From Rhodospirillaceae bacterium UBA1479 (GTDB lineage: Bacteria > Pseudomonadota > Alphaproteobacteria > Rhodospirillales > Casp-alpha2), in contig DCRZ01000010.1 in the NCBI GenBank assembly GCA_002325375.1, forward strand, positions 62,001-126,000: a stretch of DNA of 64,000 nucleotides, read 5' to 3'. The position numbers and the translations under genes are program-made. How positions within the stretch are numbered: the stretch's first letter is position 1; each line of letters opens with the position of its first letter. Shown here one piece after another: positions 17,200 to 26,439 of this stretch. Below the pieces are notes generated by a model that saw nothing but the letters and a program-made list of their open reading frames with translations, was not told the DNA's origin and made no database searches.

Positions 17200-18288
17200 G
17201 TGAATGAAAGACGATCTATTATGACCGGCGGGCCATGCCCCGCCGGGGTCCGTGATCGCCGCCGGGGCCGATGGCCGTGGGCGGCGGCGCTTGCCATGCT
17301 TGGGTTGCTCATCCTCTGGCCGGACGTGGCGCGCGCCACCGACCAGGCCGTGATCATCATGTATCACCGGTTCGACGAGCAGGATTATCCGACCACCAAC
17401 ATCCGCCTGGAGCAGTTCGACGAACATCTGGCGGAACTGACGTCGGGCAAATACACGGTGATGTCCCTGCCCGACATCGTCGCCGCCATGAAGGCCGGCA
17501 CGCCGCTGCCCGACCGCACGGTCGGCATTACCGTCGACGACGCCTATGCCTCGGTCTACGAACATGCCTGGCCGCGCCTGAAGAAGGCCGGGCTACCGTT
17601 CACCCTGTTCGTGGCGACGGATCCGGTCGACCGCAAGCTGGGCGGCATCATGACCTGGGATCAGATTCGCGAGATCAGGGACCAGGGGGCGACCATCGGC
17701 CACCACACGGTGACCCACGCGCATATGGCCGGGGCGGCACGGGACAAGAATCTGGTCGAGTTCACCGAGGCCAGCGAACGGTTCAAAGCCGAGCTGGGCA
17801 GCGTGCCCAAGATCTTCGCCTATCCCTACGGCGAAGCATCACAGGCGCTGGAGACCATGGCCCGCGCGCAGGGCTTCGAGGCCGCCTTCGGCCAGCATTC
17901 GGGCGTCGCTCATCCCTCTCTCGGCTACTTTTACCTGCCGCGCTTCGCCATGAACGAAAGCTTCGGCGGCATCGGGCGGTTCCGCCTGGCGGTCAACGCG
18001 CTGGCCATGCCGGTCACCGACCTGACGCCGGCGGACCAATTGATCACCGACGACAACCCGCCGGCCATGGGTTTTACCATCGTGCCGCCGGCCCCCAAGG
18101 GAATCGACCGGCTGGCCTGTTTCGCGTCCCACGAAGGACGCGCGCGGCTGGAACGCTTAGGCGAACTGCGGGTCGAGGTCCGGGTCAACCAGCCGTTCCC
18201 GGCGGGACGCGGACGCATCAACTGCACCGTGCCGGGGCCCGACGGGCGCTGGTACTGGCTGGGCCGCCAGTTCTTCATCACGAAGTAG
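17200..18288 (+). CDS. Secreted polysaccharide deacetylase family protein
   Basis: Protein of 362 aa with an N-terminal signal peptide (charged start, hydrophobic core AAALAMLGLLILW, cleavage near ARA-TD at about residue 47) and a NodB-type deacetylase domain (about 50-240). The catalytic-base motif is GITVDDAY and the metal-binding motif HTVTHAH is intact. A C-terminal domain of about 110 residues follows. Expected to act on a periplasmic or cell-surface polysaccharide. GTG at 17200 gives the listed length; ATG at 17221 is a good alternative and keeps the signal peptide. It is convergent with the Bax-like gene. Confidence 0.85.
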   Translation: MNERRSIMTGGPCPAGVRDRRRGRWPWAAALAMLGLLILWPDVARATDQAVIIMYHRFDEQDYPTTNIRLEQFDEHLAELTSGKYTVMSLPDIVAAMKAGTPLPDRTVGITVDDAYASVYEHAWPRLKKAGLPFTLFVATDPVDRKLGGIMTWDQIREIRDQGATIGHHTVTHAHMAGAARDKNLVEFTEASERFKAELGSVPKIFAYPYGEASQALETMARAQGFEAAFGQHSGVAHPSLGYFYLPRFAMNESFGGIGRFRLAVNALAMPVTDLTPADQLITDDNPPAMGFTIVPPAPKGIDRLACFASHEGRARLERLGELRVEVRVNQPFPAGRGRINCTVPGPDGRWYWLGRQFFITK

Positions 18289-18320
18289 GCGGCATCCGAG
18301 GAGAAGGAAGGACCGGCGGC

Positions 18321-19364
18321 TCAGGCTTCCGGGCGCTGAACCTTCAGCAGGCGGGCGTCATCCAGACGATCAAGACCGTTGCTATCGATCATCGCGCGGA
18401 TGGCGCTCACATAGTCGTCGCCGCGCTCCGAATAACGGAACAGGAAACGCGCCAAGGTATGACCGTTGAGCGGCTCGCCCGAGCGGCGCAGCGCGGCGCG
18501 CGCACGGCGCAATTCACGGTAGGCCCGGTGGGTGTTCAGATTGAGCATGTAGGCGCGCACGGAATCGATCAGCTTGTCGAACGCCCGCACCTTGTGATCC
18601 TTGTCGCCGTCCCGCTCAAGCGGCACCAGGCCGGGGCCGTCGGCCGTCGTCCATTGGCCGAAGATGGCGTTGCCCTGACGGGCGAAGCGCGAGGTTCCCC
18701 AGCCGCTTTCCTCGGCCGCCTGGGCAAGCGCCATGGACGGCGGGATCACGTCGATGCGGCGGATCAAGAGAGGCAGATTGTCGGCCGGCACCTTGTAGCG
18801 TTCGGCCATGGCCTTCAGCCACAGACGGTCGGACGGGGCGATATGGCGGCCCAGGCGCTGATCGGCGTGCAGCTGCCACAGGCGCTTGCGGTCGGTCAGG
18901 ATTTCCTGGTTGGCGCGCAGGATCAGCGGCAACACGGCCTGAAAGAACAGGCGCTTGCGCATGGCCGTTTCCGGCACGTTGCCAAGGTCCGGCGGCAGCG
19001 ACGCCAGGAAAGCCGGCGGGACATGGGCATTGCCGTTTTGAATGTGTTCAAGGTCGTAGTTCAGTTCGGCGAACCAGTCATGCAGCGCCGTCACCGAATC
19101 CTTGGGCTGGCGCTTGAATTCGGGCCGACGAGGCGGAATCACGAGATTGCCGCCCGCCCCCGTCGCCATCATCTGAAGATCGGCGCCGGTATCCTGTTCC
19201 GCGCCGTCGGCGCGCGCGTGGGCGCTCGCCTGGCCGGCGGCGACAGCGGCCGCGGTGGTCGGCGGAACGGAGGCCTGTGGGGCCCGTTCAATGGCAAGGT
19301 AGCCGGCGGTGACCGCGGTCGTAAGCACAACCGTCATCACCGTGCGTTCAAAAAACGTGTTCAT
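18321..19364 (-). CDS. Bax-like glucosaminidase-domain protein
   Basis: Protein of 347 aa with one N-terminal membrane anchor or signal segment (about 8-26), an Ala-rich linker, and a C-terminal Bax/FlgJ-type glucosaminidase domain (about 190-320). The domain contains LAQAAEESGWGTSRFA, with the catalytic Glu, and GNAIFGQWT, both characteristic of the Bax branch. It is expected to cut peptidoglycan in the periplasm. It lies convergent to the deacetylase gene and is probably a single-gene unit. Confidence 0.85.
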   Translation of the reverse strand: MNTFFERTVMTVVLTTAVTAGYLAIERAPQASVPPTTAAAVAAGQASAHARADGAEQDTGADLQMMATGAGGNLVIPPRRPEFKRQPKDSVTALHDWFAELNYDLEHIQNGNAHVPPAFLASLPPDLGNVPETAMRKRLFFQAVLPLILRANQEILTDRKRLWQLHADQRLGRHIAPSDRLWLKAMAERYKVPADNLPLLIRRIDVIPPSMALAQAAEESGWGTSRFARQGNAIFGQWTTADGPGLVPLERDGDKDHKVRAFDKLIDSVRAYMLNLNTHRAYRELRRARAALRRSGEPLNGHTLARFLFRYSERGDDYVSAIRAMIDSNGLDRLDDARLLKVQRPEA

Positions 19365-19688
19365 GTGATTTTCGAATCGGTCAGGGCCGTTTTCCGCACC
19401 TATTCACAGCAATGCCCAGGGTGCTTGGATGGAAGAACGTTTCTGAAGGTAGAGAAGGAGACCTGATTGCGAAGGCCGCCCCTGGTCCGATTGTCAAATT
19501 CTCCCTCAAGGATTCGACAAAGCCCGGTCCGGTCGTCAGTGCGCCGGTTTGCTCCGGGATGGGCTGTACACCGCTTCCTCGTATTATAGTTAACGGCGCG
19601 CCTTATATCACTAAAGTCATAAGTCGCGGCAAGGAATTTTTATCCACCGGTCAGGGACGCCGCAACGGGGGCCCCCGAAAGGCCGGCC
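19365..19688. other. Gene-poor gap between the Bax-like gene and nfuA
   Basis: This 324-base gap has no confident gene. A 94-codon open frame on the plus strand (19412-19696) has no recognisable motif and uneven codon use, and it runs over the nfuA stop. A strong purine stretch AGAAGGAGACC (19451-19461) looks like a ribosome-binding site, but no convincing frame follows. GGGGGCCCCC at 19669-19678 is a perfect palindrome just after nfuA and may help end its transcript. Nothing else is seen. Confidence 0.4.
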
Positions 19689-20240
19689 TTACATGACGGC
19701 CTGGACTTCCTTCACCTCGGGCACGTAGTAGCGCAGCATGTTTTCGATGCCGTGCTTCAGGGTCGCCGTCGACGACGGGCAGCCCGAGCAAGCGCCCTGC
19801 ATCTGCAGGTAGACGATGCCGTCCTCGAACCCGTGGTAGATGATGTCGCCGCCGTCCTGGGCCACCGCGGGGCGCACCCGGGTTTCCAGCAACTCCTTGA
19901 TCTGGGTCACGATTTCCGTGTCATCGGCGGTCGATTCAGCCGCATCTTCCGAGCCCTCGGTAATCACCGGCAGGCCCTTGGTGAAATGTTCCATGATGCC
20001 GCCCAGGATGCGTGGCTTCAGGGTATCCCAGTCCTTGTCTTCGGCCTTGGTCACGGTAATGAAGTCATGGCCGAAGAACACGCCGGTCACGCCCTCGACC
20101 GCGAACAGCGTCTGAGCCAGCGGCGAGCGCCCGACGGAGGCCGCCTCGGCGAAGTTGGCGGTGCCTTCCGCCATCACCGTGCAGCCGGGCAGGAACTTCA
20201 GGGTCGCCGGATTCGGGGTGGTTTCCGTTTGGATGAACAT
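19689..20240 (-). CDS. nfuA: NfuA-type iron-sulfur cluster scaffold/carrier
   Basis: Protein of 183 aa with the Nfu N-terminal domain (MFIQTETTPNPATLKFLPG, 1-90) and a C-terminal NifU-like domain (about 105-180) carrying the cluster-binding CSGCPSS motif. It delivers Fe-S clusters to target enzymes, which may include MiaB nearby. The ATG at 20240 gives the usual N-terminus; a longer in-frame start adds 13 Arg-rich residues not typical of the family. Alphaproteobacteria commonly carry this gene near trpS. Confidence 0.94.
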   Translation of the reverse strand: MFIQTETTPNPATLKFLPGCTVMAEGTANFAEAASVGRSPLAQTLFAVEGVTGVFFGHDFITVTKAEDKDWDTLKPRILGGIMEHFTKGLPVITEGSEDAAESTADDTEIVTQIKELLETRVRPAVAQDGGDIIYHGFEDGIVYLQMQGACSGCPSSTATLKHGIENMLRYYVPEVKEVQAVM

Positions 20241-20381
20241 GGGTCTTGGTCTCCGCGTTATCGGCCGTTCGGCCGTCATTCGTTGCCGGACATGTTCCGG
20301 CGGTGCTTGGCCCTAACATGGGACCGATGCCGCCCGCAATCAAGTCCGACAAACGGGGTCAAGTATATCAGGGATTATTGC

Positions 20382-21383
20382 TCACGGCCGCAGGAAACCG
20401 ACGATGTCGTGGACTTCGGCCATGATCGGCTCGGACAGGGCCCGCGCCTTCTCCGCACCCCGCTTCAGCACGCCGTCGATATAACCGGGATCGTCGGTCA
20501 ATCGGCGCATTTCCGCCGTGATCGGCTGCAGCTTGTCGACCATCAGGTCGGCCAGGTCCTGCTTGAACTGGGAAAACTGGTGGCCGCCGTGGTCCCGGAT
20601 GACCTGGGCCAGGTCCTGACCGGACAAGGCCGCGTAGATGCCCATCAGGTTGGCGGCCTCGGGCCGGCCGTCGAACCCGTCCTTGGACGTCGGCAGGGCG
20701 TCCGGGTCGGTCTTGGCCTTGCGCACCTTCTTGGCGATGGCGTCGGCGTCGTCGGTCAGGGTGATGCGCGACTGGTCCGAGGGATCGGACTTGCTCATCT
20801 TCTTGGCCCCGTCGCGCAGCGACATGACCCGCGTCGCCTCGCCGAAGATCAGGGGTTCGACCACGGGGAAGAAATCCACGCCGAAGTCGTTGTTGAATTT
20901 CTGAGCGATGTCGCGGGCCAGTTCCAGATGCTGTTTCTGGTCGTCGCCCACGGGCACATGGGTGCCTTTATAAGCAAGAATATCGGCGGCCATCAGGTTG
21001 GGATAGGCGAACAGCCCGACGGAGGCGTTTTCCTTGTTCTTGCCGGCCTTTTCCTTGAACTGGGTCATGCGGTTGAGCCAGCCCATGCGCGCCACGCAAT
21101 TGAAGATCCAGGCCAGTTCCGCATGGGCGGGCACCTGGGACTGATTGAAGATCACGGATTTCTCGGCGTCGATGCCGGCGGCGATCATGGCGGCGGCGAC
21201 CTCACGGGTGCTGCTGCGCAGCTGCGCCGGGTCCTGCCACACGGTGATGGCGTGCAGGTCGACGACACAGAACAGGCAGTCCTCGTAATCCTGCTGCAGA
21301 TGCACCCAGTTGCGGATGGCGCCCAGGTAGTTGCCCAGGTGAAGGTTCCCTGTCGGCTGAACGCCGGAAAAGATGCGCCGCAT
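20382..21383 (-). CDS. trpS: Tryptophanyl-tRNA synthetase
   Basis: Class I aminoacyl-tRNA synthetase of 333 aa, charging tRNA-Trp. The HIGH-type motif is PTGNLHLGNYLGA (about 10-22) and the KMSKS loop is GAKKMSKSDPSD (about 195). The start at 21383 (MRRIFSGVQP) is the canonical N-terminus; a 23-residue in-frame extension is not conserved in the family. It lies downstream of murJ by 79 bases in the mutS-glnD-murJ-trpS order. Confidence 0.97.
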   Translation of the reverse strand: MRRIFSGVQPTGNLHLGNYLGAIRNWVHLQQDYEDCLFCVVDLHAITVWQDPAQLRSSTREVAAAMIAAGIDAEKSVIFNQSQVPAHAELAWIFNCVARMGWLNRMTQFKEKAGKNKENASVGLFAYPNLMAADILAYKGTHVPVGDDQKQHLELARDIAQKFNNDFGVDFFPVVEPLIFGEATRVMSLRDGAKKMSKSDPSDQSRITLTDDADAIAKKVRKAKTDPDALPTSKDGFDGRPEAANLMGIYAALSGQDLAQVIRDHGGHQFSQFKQDLADLMVDKLQPITAEMRRLTDDPGYIDGVLKRGAEKARALSEPIMAEVHDIVGFLRP

Positions 21384-21462
21384 GTGGCTGATCCTTGAAA
21401 TGAATGGTCGAAAACGCGCGCCGGTTATCGCCGCTCGCCCCCCATTGGTCAAGCCTGGGCCG

Positions 21463-23043
21463 CTACAGGTCGCGGGCCTTCAGCATGGATTTGGCGTCCT
21501 TCAGCCCCGCCGCCCGCAGCGCCAGCGCGAAGACCGCAAAGGCGATCAGGCCCAGGGCGACCAGCAGGACCAGGCCCAAGACCTGCTGCGCCGTGGCGCC
21601 GGTCATCAGGAAGGCAAGGTTCTGACGCGCGATCTCAAGCACCCCGACCATGCCCGCCGTGGCCAGCAGGATACGGGGCAGGCGGCCGCGCAGGCGGGCG
21701 TCGAGGGCGAAGTGCCCCCGCTTCACCAGCACGATGGCGAGCAGCAGGGTGTTGAGCCAAGCCGAGGCCGAGGCCGCCAGCGCGATGCCGACATGGCCCA
21801 TCGGCTTCATCAGCACCAGCATGAGGGCGATGTTGACGACCATGGCCGCGATGGCGATGCGCACCGGCGTCGACGTATCCTCGCGCGCGTAGAACCCCGG
21901 GGCGAGGACCCGGATCAGCACATAGGCCGGCAGCCCCGTGGCATAGGCGAACAGCGCCGATGCCGTCGCCGTCGTGGCCTCGGCGCCGAAAGCCCCCCGT
22001 TCGAACAGTACGCGGATAATCTCGTCGGGAATGACCAGGCAGGCGGCGGCGGCCGGCAGGGTCAGAAGCAGCGCGAATTCCAGGCCCCGGTTCTGGCTGT
22101 TCTGGGCGGCCGCGTCGTCCCCGGCCTTCAACTGGCGCGCCAGAAGCGGCAGCAGCGCCGTGCCCACGGCGACGCCGACCACGCCGAGCGGCAGCTGCGT
22201 CACCCGGTCCGCATAATAAAGGTAGGACACGGCCCCGTCGGACACATAGGTCGCGAGGACCGTGCCGATGAGCAAATTCACTTGATAAAGCGAGGCGCCG
22301 AACACCACGGGCAGGATGCGCTTGATCAGCAACGCGACCTTTTCCGTCCAGCGGGGCCGCACCAGACGGAGCGGAAACCCCTGGCGGCGGCAGAACCAGG
22401 CGAGCCAGGCGAACTGCGCCACGCCGGCCGCGAACACGCCCCAGGCCAACGCATGGCCCGGCGTTTCCACATGGCCCGTCAGGCCCAGCAGGGCCGCGAT
22501 CAGGCAGAGGTTCAGCAGCACCGGTGCGGCGGCCGCGGCGGCGAATTGACCAAGCGAATTGAGAACCCCCGATTGCAGCGACACCAGAGAGATGAACAGC
22601 AGATAGGGAAAGGCGATGCGCGACAGTTCCGTCGCCATCTCCATCTTGCCGGGCACGGCGTCGAACCCGCCCGCGAGCACGACCATGGCCCAAGGCATGA
22701 TCAGTTCCATGACCGCGACGAAGGCGACCAGCACCAGAGCCAACAGGGTCATGGCCTCGTCGGCGAAGGCGCGGGCCCGTGCCTGGGCCGCCGCCCGCGC
22801 TTCGGCCCCGGCGCCGTCGCCTGCCTCCAGCTCGCGCGCGAACAGCGGCACGAAGGCGGCGGCGAAGGCCCCTTCGGCGAACAGGCGGCGGAACAGATTG
22901 GGCAGGCGGAAGGCGACGACGAAGGCATCGGCGACCATGCCGGCGCCCAGGAAATTGGCGATCAGCATGTCGCGGACGAAGCCGAATACGCGGCTCAGCA
23001 TCGTGAAGCCGCCGACGGTCGTGATGGCCTTCAACAGGTTCAT
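21463..23043 (-). CDS. murJ: Lipid II flippase MurJ (MviN)
   Basis: Inner-membrane flippase of 526 aa that moves lipid II to the periplasm for peptidoglycan synthesis. It starts MNLLKAITTVGGFTMLSRVFGFVRDML, the classical MurJ N-terminus (TM1 with the SR-GF-RD motif), and has about 14 hydrophobic segments. Conserved charged positions such as the ADAFVVAFRLPNLFRR loop after TM2 are present. It sits between glnD (64 bases upstream) and trpS. Confidence 0.95.
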   Translation of the reverse strand: MNLLKAITTVGGFTMLSRVFGFVRDMLIANFLGAGMVADAFVVAFRLPNLFRRLFAEGAFAAAFVPLFARELEAGDGAGAEARAAAQARARAFADEAMTLLALVLVAFVAVMELIMPWAMVVLAGGFDAVPGKMEMATELSRIAFPYLLFISLVSLQSGVLNSLGQFAAAAAAPVLLNLCLIAALLGLTGHVETPGHALAWGVFAAGVAQFAWLAWFCRRQGFPLRLVRPRWTEKVALLIKRILPVVFGASLYQVNLLIGTVLATYVSDGAVSYLYYADRVTQLPLGVVGVAVGTALLPLLARQLKAGDDAAAQNSQNRGLEFALLLTLPAAAACLVIPDEIIRVLFERGAFGAEATTATASALFAYATGLPAYVLIRVLAPGFYAREDTSTPVRIAIAAMVVNIALMLVLMKPMGHVGIALAASASAWLNTLLLAIVLVKRGHFALDARLRGRLPRILLATAGMVGVLEIARQNLAFLMTGATAQQVLGLVLLVALGLIAFAVFALALRAAGLKDAKSMLKARDL

Positions 23044-23107
23044 GGCACGCTGGTACGCCGGGATTGGGGCGATGACAAGGCTTTAGGCGGGCCGGGCGGG
23101 CCGCCCC

Positions 23108-26100
23108 TTATTCCGCCGCTTCCACCGAATTGCCGGAAGCCTTGCCGCCGGGCTTCGTCTTCGCGGCGGGCCTGTCCTTGGCGGCGGCTTTGGCGGCAGG
23201 CGTCGTCGCGGTCTTTGCCGGCGCCTTGGCGGGGGCCTTCGCGGCCGTCTTGGCCTTGACCGCCGGGGCGGGCTTGGCATCCTTCGCGCCCTTGGCGGCG
23301 GGTTTGGCGGAGGCCTTGGCGGGGGTCTTGGCAGGGGCTTTTGCCGAACCCTTGGCCGGGGCTTTCGCCTTGTCGGCCTTGGCCGCCGCCTTCACCGCCT
23401 TCTTGCCGCCGATGCGTTCCAGCAGCCGCGTCTCGATCGATTTCAGCTTGTCCGCATGACGGATCTTGAGGCCGAAGATGTCCTTCACATAGAACACGTC
23501 GACCACCCGTTCGCCGTAGGTCGTGATCTGGGCCGAGGCGATCTGCAACCCTTCCTGGGTCAGCACCGAGGTCACGTCGTACAGGAACCCCGGCCGGTCA
23601 TGGCCGTTGATTTCGATCACCGTATGGGTGTTGGACGCCTGGTTGTCCATGATCACGCGGGGCGAGATGGCGAAGGCGCGGGACTTGTCGGGGAATACCG
23701 CGTCCGGTTCCTTCTTCAATTCCCGGGCCGGGTCGCGCTTGCCGCGCAAGGCATCCTCGATGCGCTGGGTCATGCGGCCCATCTGGCCTTTCTCGTCGAT
23801 CGCCAGGCCGGCCGCGTCGTGGACCCAGAAGGTATCCAGCGCCATGCCGTTTGTCAGGGTCGCGATCTTGGCATCAAGCACCGACACCCCGGCCAACGAC
23901 AGGGCGCCCGCGATATTGGCGAATAGGCCCGGATGGTCGGCCGTATAAACGATGATCTCGTTGGCGGCGCGGGTCTTGTCCACGGCCATGGCGATGGTCA
24001 GGTCGGCCTTGTCCTTTTCCGCCTTGCGCACCAATTCGGCATGGCGCACCTGGGTCGCCGTATCGGCGGCCAGCCAATAGGTGTCGGTGCCGCGGGCAAG
24101 GTGTTCCTCCCGGTCCTTCGCGGGCCATTTGACAAGCGCCTGTTCCAACGCCGCCTTGGCGCGGGCGACCCGGGTCTTGCGCCGTTCGCCCGGCGCGTCG
24201 CCGGTCAGGACGGCCTTGGCCTGCCAGTACAGTTCGCGCAGCAGGCCCGCCTTCCAGTTGTTCCACACGTTGGGGCCGACGGCGCGGATGTCGACCACGG
24301 TCAGGCACAAGAGCAAGCGCAGGCGTTCCGGCGACTGCACCAGGTCGCAGAAATCCTGGATCGTCTTAGGGTCGTCCAGATCGCGCTTGAACGCGGTCGC
24401 CGACATCAGCAGATGGTGGCGCACCAGCCAGGACACGGTTTCCGTCTCCCAGGCGTTGAGGCCGAACCGGGGGCAGAGCTTCATCGCGACCTCGGCCCCC
24501 AATTCCGAATGGTCGCCGCCCCGGCCCTTGGCGATGTCGTGCAGCAGGACCGAAGCGTAGAGCGCTTCCCGCGACTGGATCTCGCCGATCACCTCGCAGC
24601 TCACGGGGTGGTCTTCCTTCAGCCGCCCCGTCTCGATCCCTTCCAGCAGGCCGATGGCGCGGATGGTGTGCTCGTCGACCGTATAGACGTGATACATGTC
24701 GTACTGCATCTGCGCCACGACCCGCCCGAAGTCGGGGACGAAACGGCCGAACACACCGGCCTCGTTGAACCGCATCAGGGTGGTGACCGGATCCTTCCCG
24801 GTCAGCATTTCCAGGAACAGGCGGTTGGCCTCCTTGTTGCGGCGCAGCTTGGCATCGACCAGTTTCAGGTTCTGGGTAACCAGGCGGAGCGCTTCCGGAT
24901 GCACGTCCAGGCCGTGCTTCTGCGCCGCGTGAAACAGCCCGACCAGTTTCACCGGATCGTCGGCGAAGGCCTTCTTGTTTTCCACGGTCAGGCGGCCGCT
25001 GTCGATCTTGAAGCCGGGCACGTCCGGTTCGGAAAAGCGGAAGAACGGCAGGCGGAACCGCTTGGCTGCCTTCTTGTGCTGGTGTTCCAGAACCGCGCAG
25101 AGGATGCGCGTGATGTCGCCCACGTCCTTGGCGATCAGGAAATAGTGCTTCATGAAGCGCTCGACGCCGTTGGTCCCGGCGTGGTCGCGGTAGCCCAGGC
25201 GCTTGGCGATGTCCTTCTGCACGGAGAAGCTCAGGCGTTCTTCCGGCCGGCCGTTCAGGAAGTGCAGGTGGCAGCGCACGGTCCAGAGGAAGTTCTCGGC
25301 TTTCTCGAACAGCTTGAGGTCGTCCTTGGTGAACACCCCCTCGCCGACCAGGTCGTTCATGTTGCTGACCCGGTACAGGTACTTGGCGATCCAGATCAGG
25401 GTCTGCAGATCGCGCAGCCCGCCTTTGCCTTCCTTGATGTTGGGCTCCAGCACGTAGCGGGTGTCGCCCATCTTGTCGTGGCGGTTGTCGCGTTCGGCCA
25501 GCTTCTGATCCACATAGGCCATGCCCGAGCCCTCGGCGACGTCGTCCCAGAAGGCCTGGCGGAACTTGTCGAACAGGCTTTCATCGCCCCACAGCCAGCG
25601 CGCCTCCAGCAACGAGGTGCGGATGGTCAGGTCTTCCTTGGCGAGCTTCACCGCCTCGTCCACCGACCGCGTGGCATGGCCGACCTTGAGCCCCAGGTCC
25701 CACAACATGTACAGCGTGAATTCGACGATCTGTTCCGTGCGCGGCGTCATCTTGTAGGGCAGCAGGAACATCAGATCGATGTCGGAAAACGGCGCCAGTT
25801 CGCCCCGCCCGTAGCCGCCCGTGGCGATGATGGTGAGCGTCTCGCCCGTGGTCGGATTGGCCGAGGGATAGACCCATTTATCGGCGAAGTCATGGACCGT
25901 GCGGATGATCTGATCCATCAGATGGGCATGGGCGCGGGTCGCTTCCGGGCCGGTCAGCTTGCCGGCTTCGAAGCGGCGCTTGACCTCTTCCCAGCCCTGG
26001 GCATGGGCATCCTTGAAGATGGCCAGAACCTCGCCCTGGCTTTTCGGCGTATAGCCGGACCAGCCGGCGAGATCGTCCAGCTTCCTGGTCAGCGCCTTGC

Positions 26101-26143
26101 GGTCGATGATGGCGCGGGGGTCTTTGATGGTGGTGCGGCTCAT
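23108..26143 (-). CDS. glnD: Bifunctional uridylyltransferase/uridylyl-removing enzyme GlnD with a Lys/Ala/Pro-rich tail
   Basis: Sensor of glutamine that uridylylates and deuridylylates PII proteins. The 1011-aa protein has the nucleotidyltransferase motif GGYGRGELAPFSDIDL (about 105-120), an HD domain (LLHDIAKGRGGDHS, about 530) and two ACT domains (about 710-790 and 830-905). After the last ACT domain (ending IETRLLERIGG) comes a 98-residue tail (23111-23404) of AKAPAK-like repeats, rich in Lys, Ala and Pro, resembling histone-H1-like sequence and unusual for GlnD. The ATG at 26143 is preferred over an in-frame start 12 codons upstream. Upstream lies an AT-rich insert rather than mutS directly. 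Confidence 0.95.
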   Translation of the reverse strand: MSRTTIKDPRAIIDRKALTRKLDDLAGWSGYTPKSQGEVLAIFKDAHAQGWEEVKRRFEAGKLTGPEATRAHAHLMDQIIRTVHDFADKWVYPSANPTTGETLTIIATGGYGRGELAPFSDIDLMFLLPYKMTPRTEQIVEFTLYMLWDLGLKVGHATRSVDEAVKLAKEDLTIRTSLLEARWLWGDESLFDKFRQAFWDDVAEGSGMAYVDQKLAERDNRHDKMGDTRYVLEPNIKEGKGGLRDLQTLIWIAKYLYRVSNMNDLVGEGVFTKDDLKLFEKAENFLWTVRCHLHFLNGRPEERLSFSVQKDIAKRLGYRDHAGTNGVERFMKHYFLIAKDVGDITRILCAVLEHQHKKAAKRFRLPFFRFSEPDVPGFKIDSGRLTVENKKAFADDPVKLVGLFHAAQKHGLDVHPEALRLVTQNLKLVDAKLRRNKEANRLFLEMLTGKDPVTTLMRFNEAGVFGRFVPDFGRVVAQMQYDMYHVYTVDEHTIRAIGLLEGIETGRLKEDHPVSCEVIGEIQSREALYASVLLHDIAKGRGGDHSELGAEVAMKLCPRFGLNAWETETVSWLVRHHLLMSATAFKRDLDDPKTIQDFCDLVQSPERLRLLLCLTVVDIRAVGPNVWNNWKAGLLRELYWQAKAVLTGDAPGERRKTRVARAKAALEQALVKWPAKDREEHLARGTDTYWLAADTATQVRHAELVRKAEKDKADLTIAMAVDKTRAANEIIVYTADHPGLFANIAGALSLAGVSVLDAKIATLTNGMALDTFWVHDAAGLAIDEKGQMGRMTQRIEDALRGKRDPARELKKEPDAVFPDKSRAFAISPRVIMDNQASNTHTVIEINGHDRPGFLYDVTSVLTQEGLQIASAQITTYGERVVDVFYVKDIFGLKIRHADKLKSIETRLLERIGGKKAVKAAAKADKAKAPAKGSAKAPAKTPAKASAKPAAKGAKDAKPAPAVKAKTAAKAPAKAPAKTATTPAAKAAAKDRPAAKTKPGGKASGNSVEAAE

Positions 26144-26176
26144 GGCGCCCTTATACACCAGCGCACAACACAGAAA

Positions 26177-26199
26177 CACTCACTCCGTCAATGTGAGTG
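26177..26199. repeat. Inverted repeat just upstream of glnD
   Basis: CACTCAC (26177-26183) and GTGAGTG (26193-26199) form a perfect 7-bp stem with a 9-base loop, 34 bases before the glnD ATG. It stands at the junction of GC-rich and AT-rich DNA. It could be an operator or a transcription-ending hairpin; no T-run is next to it. Confidence 0.45.
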
Positions 26200-26237
26200 A
26201 TAACCTTCAAACACTTCAGGATAGCTAACATTTCGGG

Positions 26238-26423
26238 TCAGTTTCTGTCATTCACTCCAATTTGCTCGCCCCAGGCGTTTAGAGAGAAATCTCCGATTCT
26301 TAAATTCTTATCTGAACTAGAAGTTTTCCACATCCAATTCACAGTGTACCTCGTTTCAATTTCATGTGATTTTATATTGACAGCCGTATTTTTAGAATAT
26401 GGTGTGTCTTGTTTTTTTTCCAA
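26238..26423 (-). CDS. Possible 61-aa small protein in the AT-rich insert
   Basis: A 61-codon open frame on the minus strand starting with TTG at 26423, with AT-rich codons. The product has a mixed, protein-like composition including IETRYTVNWMWKTSS and IGDFSLNAWGEQIG, and no membrane segment. No Shine-Dalgarno is evident before the TTG and no family is recognised. It could be a real small gene, the remains of a larger one, or chance in AT-rich DNA. Coding status is doubtful. Confidence 0.2.
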   Translation of the reverse strand: MEKKQDTPYSKNTAVNIKSHEIETRYTVNWMWKTSSSDKNLRIGDFSLNAWGEQIGVNDRN

Positions 26424-26439
26424 AACTATGTAAATGTGC

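Noticed and set aside
19412..19696. 94-aa plus-strand frame before nfuA
   Set aside because: No motif, uneven codon use and overlap with the nfuA stop; listed only as part of the gap.
23108..23404. GlnD tail as a sequencing frameshift artefact
   Set aside because: The tail keeps an open frame with a regular Lys/Ala/Pro pattern for 98 codons and ends at a clean stop, so a frameshift is not needed to explain it; it remains to be compared with relatives.
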